The notes beneath the pieces were generated by a model that had not been told where the DNA came from, did no database searches, and worked only from the letters and a program-made list of their open reading frames with translations. Both the position numbers and the translations under genes were made by a program. 64,000 nucleotides of DNA from Planococcus halocryophilus. GTDB taxonomy: Bacteria > Bacillota > Bacilli > Bacillales_A > Planococcaceae. The DNA lies in assembly GCF_001687585.2 (NCBI RefSeq), contig NZ_CP016537.2, positions 2,514,001-2,578,000 on the forward strand. Direction: 5' to 3'. Below, piece after piece: positions 1 to 8,187 of this stretch; within the stretch, counting starts at the first letter, position 1, and every line of letters starts with the position of its first letter.

Positions 1-579
1 ATGAGAATTTCTGTTCACCCCGGGCAATATACGGTCATCAATTCACCAAAACCCGAAGTTGTCCGCAAATCTATTGAAGATCTCGAGTATCATGACAAAC
101 TTATTCAATTGCTAGGTGGCACTGATATTATTCTCCATACCGGTGGTGCATATGGCGATAAAGAAATTGCCAAACAACGATTCGCTACTGTTTACTTAGA
201 ACTATCCCCTAGTATTCGCCAGCGATTGCGTTTAGAAAATGACGATAAAACTTACACAGTCCGCGACGTTTTAGATGTTCACCATATGTGCGAGGTACCG
301 ATCTGCCTTGATATTCATCACCATAATTGCAATAACAACGGAGAATCCGTAGATTTTAAAGAAATCATTAAAACTTGGCAAGGATACGGCAAGCCAAAAG
401 TCCATATTAGTACAGGGAAAGAAGGTTTTACAGATCTCCGCCATCATAATTTGGTATCTGAAACTGACTTCCAAGAATTATTGCTCGTGTTAAATGGCAT
501 CGATGCCGATATTATGTTCGAAGCTAAACTAAAAGAACAATCTGTTCTTCCTTTTATCCATCAATTTACCAATAAATAA
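1..579 (+). CDS. uvsE: UV damage endonuclease UvsE, C-terminal part
   Basis: This is the C-terminal ~192 residues of a UvsE/UvdE-family UV DNA damage endonuclease; the family is about 300 residues, so the 5' end lies outside the window and the ATG at base 1 is internal. The enzyme is a TIM-barrel metal-dependent nuclease that nicks 5' of UV photoproducts. Seen here are the family segments 'SVHPGQYTVINSP', 'DLEYHDKLIQLLG', 'ILHTGGAYGDKE', 'RLRLENDD' and 'ICLDIHHHNC', which supply the metal-binding His, Glu and Asp residues. The gene ends directly at a strong bidirectional terminator. Assignment is confident; the true start cannot be seen. Confidence 0.93.
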   Translation: MRISVHPGQYTVINSPKPEVVRKSIEDLEYHDKLIQLLGGTDIILHTGGAYGDKEIAKQRFATVYLELSPSIRQRLRLENDDKTYTVRDVLDVHHMCEVPICLDIHHHNCNNNGESVDFKEIIKTWQGYGKPKVHISTGKEGFTDLRHHNLVSETDFQELLLVLNGIDADIMFEAKLKEQSVLPFIHQFTNK

Positions 580-617
580 ACCAGCATCCTCTGAGGAGGA
601 TGCTGGTTTATTTTTTA
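578..617. terminator. Bidirectional terminator between uvsE and the sensor kinase
   Basis: A perfect 14-bp stem (578-591 with 596-609) has a TGAG loop and is followed by a T-run on the plus strand; A residues precede it for the minus strand. It overlaps the stop codons of both converging genes. Confidence 0.9.
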
Positions 618-1900
618 ATTGAATTTGTAAGATTGGGGAATTCCAATCGAAATTCGGTGCCTTTACCTTTTTCTGAATCTACAAAGATTTGACCGTTCAT
701 TTGGCTGACAATACTATAAGTGACCATCATCCCAAGTCCTGTTCCTTTAATTTTGCTCGAGAAATAAGGCTCTCCCAATCGTCGTACCTCTTCTTTTGTC
801 ATCCCAATTCCTTCATCGGTTATGTGGACACTTACTTTAGAAGGCGTAGATTTAATCGCAATAGCCAACATTCCTCCATTTGACATTGCTTCTATGCCAT
901 TCCGAATGATATTGACTATGGCTTGTTGAAATTTATGACGGTCCATTAAAATCTCAGCATTCCCATCCATTTCCGTAATATGCATTTCTACACCTTTTCC
1001 GTTTGCGTAAGGTACCATAATTTTTAATACATGCTGGACTTCACAAGAAACGCTAGAAGCTTCCAACTGACCATAGGTAGGTTTTGCATAAACAAGATAA
1101 TCATCGATTAAATCTTCTGCAGATTCAATTTCCTTTAAAACCATTTCGTGAAATTCGATTTGTTTATCACGACTATAATCATATTCTTTCATTAATTGAA
1201 CAAAACCTTTAATACTTTGAAGTGGATTTCGCAATTCATGAGACACGGCTGCCGCAAAATGACTTACTGTTTCCATCTTTTCGTGCTTTAACAAAGAATT
1301 GAACATATACTCCTGACGCTGTATATGTTCAATCAGTAATGCCGTTAAAGCAGTAATCGCTCCTTGGTTAAGCATCAGCACCAGCCATATCTCGATAATG
1401 TCATGAATTGGATCCCCAAAAAAGAAATGCCCTGCCAGCATATTAAATAGTAGTGAAACAATCGATATGATAAATACCAAAACAACTTTCATCAGTCGAT
1501 TAATGCGCATATACATCGGACGCAAAAAAGGTACTCCTGCTGCAATAATCAATTGATTCAGCACTGCAATGTACATCCCGTCTCCACCAATTATAATTCG
1601 GGTAATTGCTGCAACTAAAAATAAAACAGCTGATACGAGTGGTCCCCCGTATAATGCACCTAAAATCATCGGCACTTGACGCAAATCAAAAATATAATCT
1701 TCTGAAACAACTTGATAAGGAAACATCATACATAGGATGATTGAAATAGAAAATAAAATGGTCAAACTAAGACGATGACTAACAAAGAAGTTCCGTTGAC
1801 CTGTTGTCGTCAGCAATTGATAAACAACAATCGGAAAGATAATGAAGAAGATATTGTTGATCATGCCGGTCATCATTGCTTCCAATTTCCCCATCTCCAC
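608..1900 (-). CDS. Membrane sensor histidine kinase, KinB-like (5TMR-LYT type)
   Basis: About 430 residues. The N-terminal ~195 residues hold five to six hydrophobic segments resembling the 5TMR-LYT sensor region of KinB-like kinases (for example 'QVPMILGALYGGP'). HisKA follows, with H-box 'AVSHELRNPL' (phospho-acceptor His ~221). Then comes a HATPase_c domain with N-box Asn ~334, G1 'DEGIGM' and G2 'GTGLGM', all intact. Such kinases feed phosphate to Spo0F/Spo0A or a response regulator. No regulator gene lies next to it, so the partner is unknown. The start is uncertain: a GTG at 1900 and several ATG codons just downstream all have weak Shine-Dalgarno sequences. The small sigma-factor gene lies 70 bp upstream on the same strand, so co-transcription is possible. 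Confidence 0.85.
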   Translation of the reverse strand: MEMGKLEAMMTGMINNIFFIIFPIVVYQLLTTTGQRNFFVSHRLSLTILFSISIILCMMFPYQVVSEDYIFDLRQVPMILGALYGGPLVSAVLFLVAAITRIIIGGDGMYIAVLNQLIIAAGVPFLRPMYMRINRLMKVVLVFIISIVSLLFNMLAGHFFFGDPIHDIIEIWLVLMLNQGAITALTALLIEHIQRQEYMFNSLLKHEKMETVSHFAAAVSHELRNPLQSIKGFVQLMKEYDYSRDKQIEFHEMVLKEIESAEDLIDDYLVYAKPTYGQLEASSVSCEVQHVLKIMVPYANGKGVEMHITEMDGNAEILMDRHKFQQAIVNIIRNGIEAMSNGGMLAIAIKSTPSKVSVHITDEGIGMTKEEVRRLGEPYFSSKIKGTGLGMMVTYSIVSQMNGQIFVDSEKGKGTEFRLEFPNLTNSIKK

Positions 1901-1970
1901 TTCTTTCCATTAGTTTCTATAAGTATACATTTACCTATTGTTCCCTACCACCTTTTTTGTTGTGTACTTG

Positions 1971-2453
1971 CTACTTCTTATACGGATGAAGTGTCGTCTC
2001 TCTCAACTTATTCACTAGACGCTGTCGTCTCTTTTTCATGCCTGCAAGCGAAATATTTTCAATATGAGCTAGCTCCGTTAATCTACATCCTTTTACATAA
2101 AGTGCATCTAATAACCATTTTTCATTCTCATTTAACATGCCTAATTCGAGCCATTCTGGCAAACTTTCCCCTACTTCCTCTAGACTCTCTTCTTTTATCT
2201 CAGTACCACAATGACTGCTTTGTTCATTTCGCTTAGTTTCTCGCTTTAATTCATCAAGCATTGCTCCTTGAATACTGCGATATGCATACGGTGTAAAGTT
2301 TCCTTTAGCATCATCAAAACGCTGCCATGCTTGCCATAACGCGATATTCCCAAGTTGGCGGAAGCTTTCATAATCACGGTAAATATGAAGCTTGCGGATA
2401 ATCGCTGAAACCATTGGCGCATATTGGTTCGCTACTTCTTCAAAATTTTTCAT
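1971..2453 (-). CDS. Small sigma-70 family RNA polymerase sigma factor
   Basis: About 160 residues. Region 2 is recognisable in the N-terminal half ('FRQLGNIALWQAWQRFD', 'FTPYAYRSIQGAMLDELKRE'), and a region-4-like helix-turn-helix near the C-terminus ('LTELAHIENISLAGMKKRRQRL'-like segment). This is the compact layout of alternative factors such as staphylococcal SigH or streptococcal ComX rather than a housekeeping sigma. An in-frame start 24 codons upstream exists, but ATG at 2453 has AAAGGA eight bases before it and is preferred. It is transcribed away from comK across a shared ~240-bp intergenic region, which suggests a role in competence regulation (inference). I cannot tell its subgroup without a family search. 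Confidence 0.8.
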   Translation of the reverse strand: MKNFEEVANQYAPMVSAIIRKLHIYRDYESFRQLGNIALWQAWQRFDDAKGNFTPYAYRSIQGAMLDELKRETKRNEQSSHCGTEIKEESLEEVGESLPEWLELGMLNENEKWLLDALYVKGCRLTELAHIENISLAGMKKRRQRLVNKLRETTLHPYKK

Positions 2454-2517
2454 AGTCGTATCCTTTTGAACGTTCGTAGATTCCCGGGTAAGTTCAGAAT
2501 AAGATATGAAAATAATG

Positions 2518-2548
2518 AGAACCACTCGTCGATTAAGCGGTTGGTTCT
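2518..2548. promoter_or_regulatory. Inverted repeat in the sigma-factor/comK intergenic region
   Basis: AGAACCA (2518-2524) and TGGTTCT (2542-2548) form a perfect 7-bp inverted repeat in the divergent control region, about 65 bp upstream of the sigma-factor ATG and 145 bp upstream of the comK start. It may be an operator or a leader hairpin. No clear promoter could be called with confidence in this region. Confidence 0.35.
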
Positions 2549-2693
2549 AACAAACTACCCGTTTCTTGTTATTAAACAAATTGTTCTAAGTGGAAAAATA
2601 GTCTGAACAGTATCTATTTTCTAAAAAATATATTGTCACCCAAAGTTGGAGGTGGTAAAATTTTCATGTGTTGAGAAAGGGGAGCTTTTGATA

Positions 2694-3164
2694 GTGAAGA
2701 ATTATGATGACAATTTACTTGATCGATCGGTGTTATTTGTCGAAAGTTATTTTGAAAAAGATAAAAAGTCGAAGATTACGACGAAAAATGGCGTGTTTTA
2801 TTCCCGGCATTCTGTTCTAACGTTGATCGATAAAACGTGTATGATGTTTGCGTCTACATACGAAGGTCGTGTAAAAGCAACGCGCCATAACCTCAAGCAA
2901 CATAAAAAAACAACGCTTCTCATCTCAGAAGATGGACTGGCCGCCTATCCCACAAAGTCTCCAGATCATCCAGACTGCGTATGGATTTTCAATCATCATT
3001 ACCGCCTCGAAACTATCGCTCCAAACAGGACCCGCATCTTGTTTGATGAGTTCAACGTCTCGACTGAAGTCAATGTCTCAATTGGCATCCTACAAAAACA
3101 ACGAAGCCGTATGTATGAAATGATTTATTATTATTCCAATGTTCGCGAGAAAAATAAATCTTAA
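2694..3164 (+). CDS. comK: Competence transcription factor ComK
   Basis: About 156 residues, matching the ComK family (192 residues in Bacillus subtilis, shorter in cocci). ComK binds paired AT boxes and activates the late competence genes for DNA uptake. Diagnostic segments are 'YSRHSVLTLIDKTC', 'ASTYEGRVKATRHNL' and 'YPTKSPDHPDCVWIFNHHY', the last being the conserved PT-SP-PDC-W block. I place the start at GTG 2694 because GGGGAG sits nine bases upstream; the longer frame to TTG 2646 lacks a suitable site. It is a monocistronic unit closed by a very strong terminator and is divergent from a small sigma factor. Confidence 0.92.
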   Translation: MKNYDDNLLDRSVLFVESYFEKDKKSKITTKNGVFYSRHSVLTLIDKTCMMFASTYEGRVKATRHNLKQHKKTTLLISEDGLAAYPTKSPDHPDCVWIFNHHYRLETIAPNRTRILFDEFNVSTEVNVSIGILQKQRSRMYEMIYYYSNVREKNKS

Positions 3165-3174
3165 GCAGAATAGC

Positions 3175-3233
3175 AAAGACACCTCTCTCTGTACTGGACT
3201 GAATCTAGTACAGAGAGAGGTGTCTTTTAGTTT
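3175..3233 (+). terminator. Strong terminator after comK (bidirectional)
   Basis: A 21-bp perfect stem (3175-3195 with 3207-3227) has an 11-nt loop and a following T-run. It also lies directly past the 3' end of the converging GyrI-like gene. Confidence 0.92.
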
Positions 3234-3234
3234 T

Positions 3235-3756
3235 TTAGGCTGCATCGTCCCCAAGGAGTAAAAATGCAATTTCAATAGCCCATTTGTTTAGATCTTCTTC
3301 TGTCTCAAAATCAGTCACATAAAACTCAAAACGCCCGTTCCAAATTTCCGCTTCACCTTCCCAACGTTTGTCGATATCCAACCCTTCTTTCATAGCCCAC
3401 TGCTCCAAAGCCTCAAGGGACTTTTCCAAATTCTCAGGATGACCTTTGTGCATCGCGGTTGCATATGAACCTCCTGGTATATACCCGACCACTACACGTC
3501 GATCTCCCGCGACCATACGTTTGACCGGTACACCAACTTCCATTTGGTACTTACCTTCTGAATCCCCCATGCACCAATAGCGAAAAAATGGTGCACCTGC
3601 TGGTTTAGTACCTTGCGTTTTCAACCACTCAAATAGTTCTCCTACAAGTCCATTGACCTCGTCCCATTCTGACAGATCTGCTAGAATGGAAATCCCAACA
3701 TAAGGTTGCTCCGTACGTTCTGCAACAAATGGCTCACTAATGTATTTCTGTAGCAT
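3235..3756 (-). CDS. GyrI-like / AraC effector-binding domain protein
   Basis: A 173-residue soluble protein without a DNA-binding domain. It resembles the stand-alone GyrI-like (SHS2) small-molecule-binding fold: an N-terminal beta strand 'YVGISILADLSEW', a middle 'GAPFFRYWCMGDSEGKYQMEVGVPV' region typical of effector-binding domains, then 'VVVGYIPGGSYATAMHKG' and a C-terminal 'WNGRFEFYVTDFETEED' strand resembling the 'ELYLPL' edge of the family. Ligand and role are unknown. It is a single gene between the comK terminator and a ~240-bp regulatory region. Confidence 0.75.
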   Translation of the reverse strand: MLQKYISEPFVAERTEQPYVGISILADLSEWDEVNGLVGELFEWLKTQGTKPAGAPFFRYWCMGDSEGKYQMEVGVPVKRMVAGDRRVVVGYIPGGSYATAMHKGHPENLEKSLEALEQWAMKEGLDIDKRWEGEAEIWNGRFEFYVTDFETEEDLNKWAIEIAFLLLGDDAA

Positions 3757-3912
3757 TCAATCCTCTCCTCCTTGAACGATTAAAGGAATCACTTTCTTTT
3801 CTATACCCGCTAGAGTAGCTTTTTAAATCGCTTAGTAGAAATTTACTATTTGACAAAGTTAAAGAACTTTAATATTCATCATTAAACTTAAAACAAACCC
3901 AAGACATACAAA

Positions 3913-3966
3913 TTGACTTTCCAGCCATTTTTATATAATCTAAAACAAATGACCAACTAGTCATTT
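3913..3966 (+). promoter_or_regulatory. Promoter and palindromic TetR operator upstream of tetR-RND operon
   Basis: A TATAAT hexamer lies at 3934-3939, with TTGACT at 3913-3918 upstream (15 bp, or 17 bp to the overlapping TAATCT). Immediately downstream, AAATGAC (3947-3953), six bases and GTCATTT (3960-3966) form a perfect 7-bp-arm palindrome covering the expected transcription start. A related half-site, ACCACTCAGTCA, follows at ~3973-3984. This fits autorepression by the TetR protein encoded next. Confidence 0.75.
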
Positions 3967-3995
3967 TATGTAACCACTCAGTCAAGGAGGATCCA

Positions 3996-4814
3996 ATGGA
4001 TAAAAAAACAGAATTAATGAGTCATGCTGTACGTCTATTTTCTTTAAAAGGCTTTCACCAAACTTCTGTACAAGAAATAGCAGAGGCCACTGGAATTTCA
4101 AAAGGCGCTTTTTACAAACATTTCGATTCAAAGGAAATTCTCTTTATCAAAATTTTAAAGCAACATCATCAAGAAATACTGACGGAAATTTCGAATTCTC
4201 AGTCTAACTTCGAAGAAGATAGCAAAGATATTTTCAAGAAGAAATTAGCGATTGAAATAGAGCGCACCCTTTCTAACCATGAATTTTTTATGATGGTTTT
4301 TAAAGATTTCACACTCACTGAAAGCGAAACACTAAAAGACGTTTTCATGGAATTGAGGCAGTCGACCATTACGTTACATAAAACAATTTTACTAGACACT
4401 TACGGAGTAGGCATCGAGCCGTTTTTACCTGATTTAGTCGCAATTCTTGAAGGTTTGATGCAACAATACATCTTCGTGCTGGTAATTGAAAAAAAACAAG
4501 TATCGATCTTTAAACTTGTCAATTTCATAACTACTACAATCGATGCAGTTGTCGATAACTTAGATAGCATGGAACCCGTTTTAAATGAAGCTCGTTCTCC
4601 GGCTGCAACAATTGAAGAAAGTTTCCAGCAAATTATTGAAAAGATTAAAGCTACCGAGACAAATCAAGAAAAGCTAATGGCATCACTTTATCTATTGAAA
4701 GAGCAAGTCGAACAAGAAGAACCTCAAGAATTTTTAATCGAAGCTTTATTGGTTTACTTAAAGCAGTTTTCTTTTATTAAAAATGAAGTTGCCTATTTAG
4801 AAAATTTTATTTAA
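3996..4814 (+). CDS. TetR/AcrR family transcriptional regulator
   Basis: A 272-residue regulator. The N-terminal TetR helix-turn-helix is clear ('AVRLFSLKGFHQTSVQEIAEATGISKGAFYKHFDSKE' region, residues ~8-45). The rest is a long helical ligand-binding domain, which at ~225 residues is larger than the usual ~150. AAGGAGG stands five bases before the ATG. The stop is 18 bp before the RND transporter start, so the two form an operon, and a palindromic operator sits on the promoter. By analogy with other TetR-efflux pairs, it probably represses the pump until a toxic hydrophobic compound binds. The inducer is unknown. Confidence 0.9.
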   Translation: MDKKTELMSHAVRLFSLKGFHQTSVQEIAEATGISKGAFYKHFDSKEILFIKILKQHHQEILTEISNSQSNFEEDSKDIFKKKLAIEIERTLSNHEFFMMVFKDFTLTESETLKDVFMELRQSTITLHKTILLDTYGVGIEPFLPDLVAILEGLMQQYIFVLVIEKKQVSIFKLVNFITTTIDAVVDNLDSMEPVLNEARSPAATIEESFQQIIEKIKATETNQEKLMASLYLLKEQVEQEEPQEFLIEALLVYLKQFSFIKNEVAYLENFI

Positions 4815-4832
4815 GGAAAAGGAGCAAACAAC

Positions 4833-7800
4833 TTGAAACAAATCATTAATTTTTCATTAAACAACAAATTTGCTATTTGGATTTTAACGGTCATGGTCGT
4901 AGTAGCTGGTTTATATGCCGGCTTGACGATGAAACAAGAATCTATTCCAAGCATCACACTACCAGCGGTTACAGTCGTTACTGTATATCCAGGGGCAGCA
5001 CCTGACGAAATTATGGAAGAAGTTACAGTTCCTATGGAACAACGAATTCAAAACATGAATGGCGTGGAGTTGGTTACCTCCACCTCGATGGCAAATGCTT
5101 CAACTATTCAAGTTCAATATGACTTTGAAGTAGATATGGACCAAGCAACTCGTGAGTTGGAAGATGCTTTATCGAAAGTCACAATTCCTGAGGCGGCAAA
5201 TGATCCACAAGTATCTCGCCTTAGTTTAGATGCGTTTCCTGTACTAGCTTTAAGCATTAGTAACTCTGAAAGCTCACTCGAAGAACTTACGGATACAGTT
5301 GAGAACCAGATTCTACCTACGCTTGAAGGTGTGCCTGGATTGTCTGAGGCACAAGTGTCTGGACAACGTGTCCAAAAAGTCACATTGACTTTTGATCAGC
5401 AAGCACTAACGCAATACGGTTTAACTGAAGATACCATTCAACAAATCATTAAAGGATCAAATTTAACATTCCCACTAGGTTTGACAAATTTCGATGGCGA
5501 ATTGAAAAATTTAGTTATTGACGGGGATATCACATCTGTTGAAGATTTGAAGAACTTGCAGATCCCAGCTGTCCCTCAATCCGCAGCTACTGCTCCAACT
5601 GAAGCACCATCTTCAGCATCAGGCGAACCTCAAGCACAACCACCAGTTGCTGCACCGACTGCGATCCCGACTATTGCACTTAGCGAATTGGCTGACATCC
5701 AAGTAGTCAGCGAAGCAGAGTCAATTTCACGGACAAATGGTGAAGAGGCTATCGGTATTTCAATTATCAAGTCACCAGATGCAAATACTGTGGAAGTCGT
5801 AAATGGCGTTCAAGAAATCATTGCGGACATGGAAGACGAATACAATCTGACAGTGTCTTCATCATTTGACCAAGGAGAACCTATCGAAAAATCTGTTGAA
5901 ACAATGCTCAGCAAAGCCTTATTTGGTATTTTATTTGCAGTAGTCATTATATTGCTATTCCTTCGCAGCTTTAAAACAACATTAATTTCGATTATCTCAA
6001 TCCCGTTATCCTTATTAATGGCAATTTTCTTATTAAATCAAATGGATATTACGTTAAATATTATGACCCTAGGTGCATTAACGGTTGCCATTGGTCGTGT
6101 TATTGATGACTCGATTGTTGTTATCGAAAATATTTATCGTCGTATGGCATTACCCGGAGAGAAATTACGTGGCAAAGAGTTAATCCGCGAAGCGACGCGC
6201 GAAATGTTCTTACCGATCTTTTCGTCTACTGTGGTTACGATCGCCGTATTCTTACCGCTTGCACTTGTGAGCGGACAAATCGGCGAATTGTTCTTACCGT
6301 TTGCATTAGCAGTTGTCTTTGCACTTTCAGCATCTCTATTAGTCGCTGTTACGATTGTTCCAATGATGGCACATTTAATGTACCGCAAACAATTAACGAA
6401 TATGGATACTGTTACATCCGCGCACAAAGAACATAAACCAGGCAAACTGGCAGCTAGCTACAAACGTATTTTGGAGTGGTCATTAAATCATAAAATCATC
6501 ACTTTTGGTGGTGCAACGCTCGTACTTGTAGCAAGTTTATTCTTGGTACCGGTTATTGGTGTGAGTTTCTTACCTGAAGAAGAGCAGAAGATGGTTATGG
6601 CTACTTACAGCCCAGAACCCGGACAAACCCTTGAAGATGTAGAAGCCATCGCGCTTGATGCAGAATCTACCCTTAGCGAACGTGACGGCGTGACGTCTTA
6701 TCAATATTCGCTTGGTGGAGATAATCCAATGTCTGCAATGGGTGGAGCTGGAAATAACTCGGCATTGTTCTACATTGAATATGATGACGATTTTGAAGCT
6801 TTCAGTAACGAAAGCACAAAGTTAATCGAAGACTTAAATAGCTCAACAGAATCAGGCGAATGGGCGAGTATGGACTTTGCCCCTACAGGCGGTAACGGCT
6901 TAGAATTATTCGTTTATGGCGATAATGTTGAAGATATTCAATCGGCAATCAAAGAAATCCAGCCATTCATGGAAGATAACGAAGGCCTAGAAAACACAGA
7001 ATCTAGCTTGACTGATGCTTATGACCAATTTACATTAGTCGCAAGTCAACAAAGCTTAAGTGAAAACGGATTGACTGCTGCACAAATTGGCATGGCTTTA
7101 AGTAGTGTCGGTGAAGCACCAGTCTTAACGACTGTTACTCATGAAGACAATGACATTAATGTGTATATTGAAACAGAAGAAACCGAGTACGCTGGAATTG
7201 AAGATGTTACTGCTGTAGAAATTCCAACAGCTCTTGGAACTTCTGTTAAAGTCAGCGATGTGATGACCGTAGAGGAAGGCAAATCTCCAGATACGATCAA
7301 TCGTAGAGATGGCCAAATGTTTGCTTCTCTAACGGCAGATGTTCTTGGCAATAACGCTGCTGAAATCACTGCTGAAATTGATGAAAAAATTGCTGAAATT
7401 GATTTACCAGCTGGTGTTACAACAGATCATGGTGGCGTCACGGAACAAATTAACGAATCGTTCACGCAACTAGGTCTTGCTATGCTTGCTGCTATTGCAA
7501 TCGTCTACTTTGTACTGGTTGTAACATTCGGCGGCGCATTAGCACCGTTCTCTATCCTGTTCTCCCTACCATTCACAGTGATCGGTGTTCTCGTAGCATT
7601 GTGGATTACGGGTGAAGCGTTAAGTGTTAACGCATTGATTGGTGTATTGATGTTAATCGGTATTGTTGTCACAAACGCGATCGTCTTGATTGACCGAGTG
7701 ATCCATATGGAAGATGCTGGACTTAGCACTCGCGAAGCACTTCTTGAAGGTGGCGTGACTCGCTTGCGTCCTATCTTGATGACTGCTTTAGCTACAATCG

Positions 7801-7973
7801 GGGCACTGATTCCTCTTGCTCTTGGCGTAGAAGGCGGAGGCGGAGGATTGATTTCTCAAGGCCTTGGGATTACCGTTATCGGTGGGTTAATCAGTTCGAC
7901 TTTATTAACATTGGTTATCGTACCAATTGTTTACGAAGTCGTATCCAAATTCCGCAAGAAACGAGTCAATTAA
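4833..7973 (+). CDS. swrC: RND-family efflux transporter, SwrC/YerP-like
   Basis: 1046 residues, full length for an HAE1-type RND permease and closest in layout to Bacillus SwrC (YerP), which exports surfactin-like amphiphiles. There is an N-terminal membrane anchor ('NKFAIWILTVMVVVAGLY'), porter domain 'VYPGAAPDEIMEEVTVPME', the TM4 proton-relay pair in 'GRVIDDSIVVIENIYRR', and a second membrane bundle with 'GVLMLIGIVVTNAIVLIDR'. A Pro/Ala/Ser/Gln-rich insert lies at residues ~248-282 in the first porter half. The start is TTG, with AAAGGAG upstream. It is the second gene of the TetR operon; no membrane-fusion or outer-membrane partner is needed in a Gram-positive. Substrate not determinable. 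Confidence 0.9.
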   Translation: MKQIINFSLNNKFAIWILTVMVVVAGLYAGLTMKQESIPSITLPAVTVVTVYPGAAPDEIMEEVTVPMEQRIQNMNGVELVTSTSMANASTIQVQYDFEVDMDQATRELEDALSKVTIPEAANDPQVSRLSLDAFPVLALSISNSESSLEELTDTVENQILPTLEGVPGLSEAQVSGQRVQKVTLTFDQQALTQYGLTEDTIQQIIKGSNLTFPLGLTNFDGELKNLVIDGDITSVEDLKNLQIPAVPQSAATAPTEAPSSASGEPQAQPPVAAPTAIPTIALSELADIQVVSEAESISRTNGEEAIGISIIKSPDANTVEVVNGVQEIIADMEDEYNLTVSSSFDQGEPIEKSVETMLSKALFGILFAVVIILLFLRSFKTTLISIISIPLSLLMAIFLLNQMDITLNIMTLGALTVAIGRVIDDSIVVIENIYRRMALPGEKLRGKELIREATREMFLPIFSSTVVTIAVFLPLALVSGQIGELFLPFALAVVFALSASLLVAVTIVPMMAHLMYRKQLTNMDTVTSAHKEHKPGKLAASYKRILEWSLNHKIITFGGATLVLVASLFLVPVIGVSFLPEEEQKMVMATYSPEPGQTLEDVEAIALDAESTLSERDGVTSYQYSLGGDNPMSAMGGAGNNSALFYIEYDDDFEAFSNESTKLIEDLNSSTESGEWASMDFAPTGGNGLELFVYGDNVEDIQSAIKEIQPFMEDNEGLENTESSLTDAYDQFTLVASQQSLSENGLTAAQIGMALSSVGEAPVLTTVTHEDNDINVYIETEETEYAGIEDVTAVEIPTALGTSVKVSDVMTVEEGKSPDTINRRDGQMFASLTADVLGNNAAEITAEIDEKIAEIDLPAGVTTDHGGVTEQINESFTQLGLAMLAAIAIVYFVLVVTFGGALAPFSILFSLPFTVIGVLVALWITGEALSVNALIGVLMLIGIVVTNAIVLIDRVIHMEDAGLSTREALLEGGVTRLRPILMTALATIGALIPLALGVEGGGGGLISQGLGITVIGGLISSTLLTLVIVPIVYEVVSKFRKKRVN

Positions 7974-7979
7974 TTTGGA

Positions 7980-8013
7980 ACAGGCAGCTCACGTGTGAGC
8001 TGCCTGTTTTTTT
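7980..8013 (+). terminator. Terminator after the RND transporter gene
   Basis: ACAGGCAGCTCAC (7980-7992) pairs with GTGAGCTGCCTGT (7995-8007), followed by eight T residues. Confidence 0.9.
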
Positions 8014-8031
8014 ATGCTTATTTTTCGCTGA

Positions 8032-8150
8032 CCGCACCTTAATTGCTCAAGAGCGCACCTCAAACAGCAAAATCCGCACCTCGCAGCATGATAACCGCAC
8101 CCCAAACAGCGAAATCCGCACCTCGACATGCAATAACCGCACCTTACGAA
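8032..8150. repeat. Array 1: six CGCACCTC cores at exact 21-bp spacing
   Basis: The core (C)CGCACCTC, reverse complement GAGGTGCG(G), recurs six times with its G at 8034, 8055, 8076, 8097, 8118 and 8139: exactly 21 bp each time. The 12-nt stretch between cores varies. Units 2 and 4 share a CAAACAGC-rich spacer, while units 3 and 5 share a GCATG/ATAA spacer, giving a higher 42-bp alternation. The array sits between two converging genes. A second array with the same core lies at 30709-30834. Confidence 0.9.
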
Positions 8151-8152
8151 TA

Positions 8153-8183
8153 AAAGCCTGATCAGCTAAACTGAACAGGCTTT
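8153..8183 (-). terminator. Terminator for the DUF1028 gene
   Basis: AAAGCCTG (8153-8160) pairs with CAGGCTTT (8176-8183), and an inner TCAG/CTGA extends the stem across one mismatch. On the minus strand it is followed by a short T-run. Confidence 0.65.
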
Positions 8184-8187
8184 ACCT

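Noticed and set aside
1775..2236. 153-codon plus-strand frame across the kinase/sigma boundary
   Set aside because: It spans two recognised minus-strand genes and has no family features.
2646..2693. Longer ComK from TTG 2646
   Set aside because: No ribosome site at a fitting distance; GTG 2694 has GGGGAG nine bases upstream.
8154..8183. Additional (seventh) unit of array 1
   Set aside because: The phase would continue at ~8158-8160 but no CGCACC core is there; the sequence is a terminator hairpin instead.
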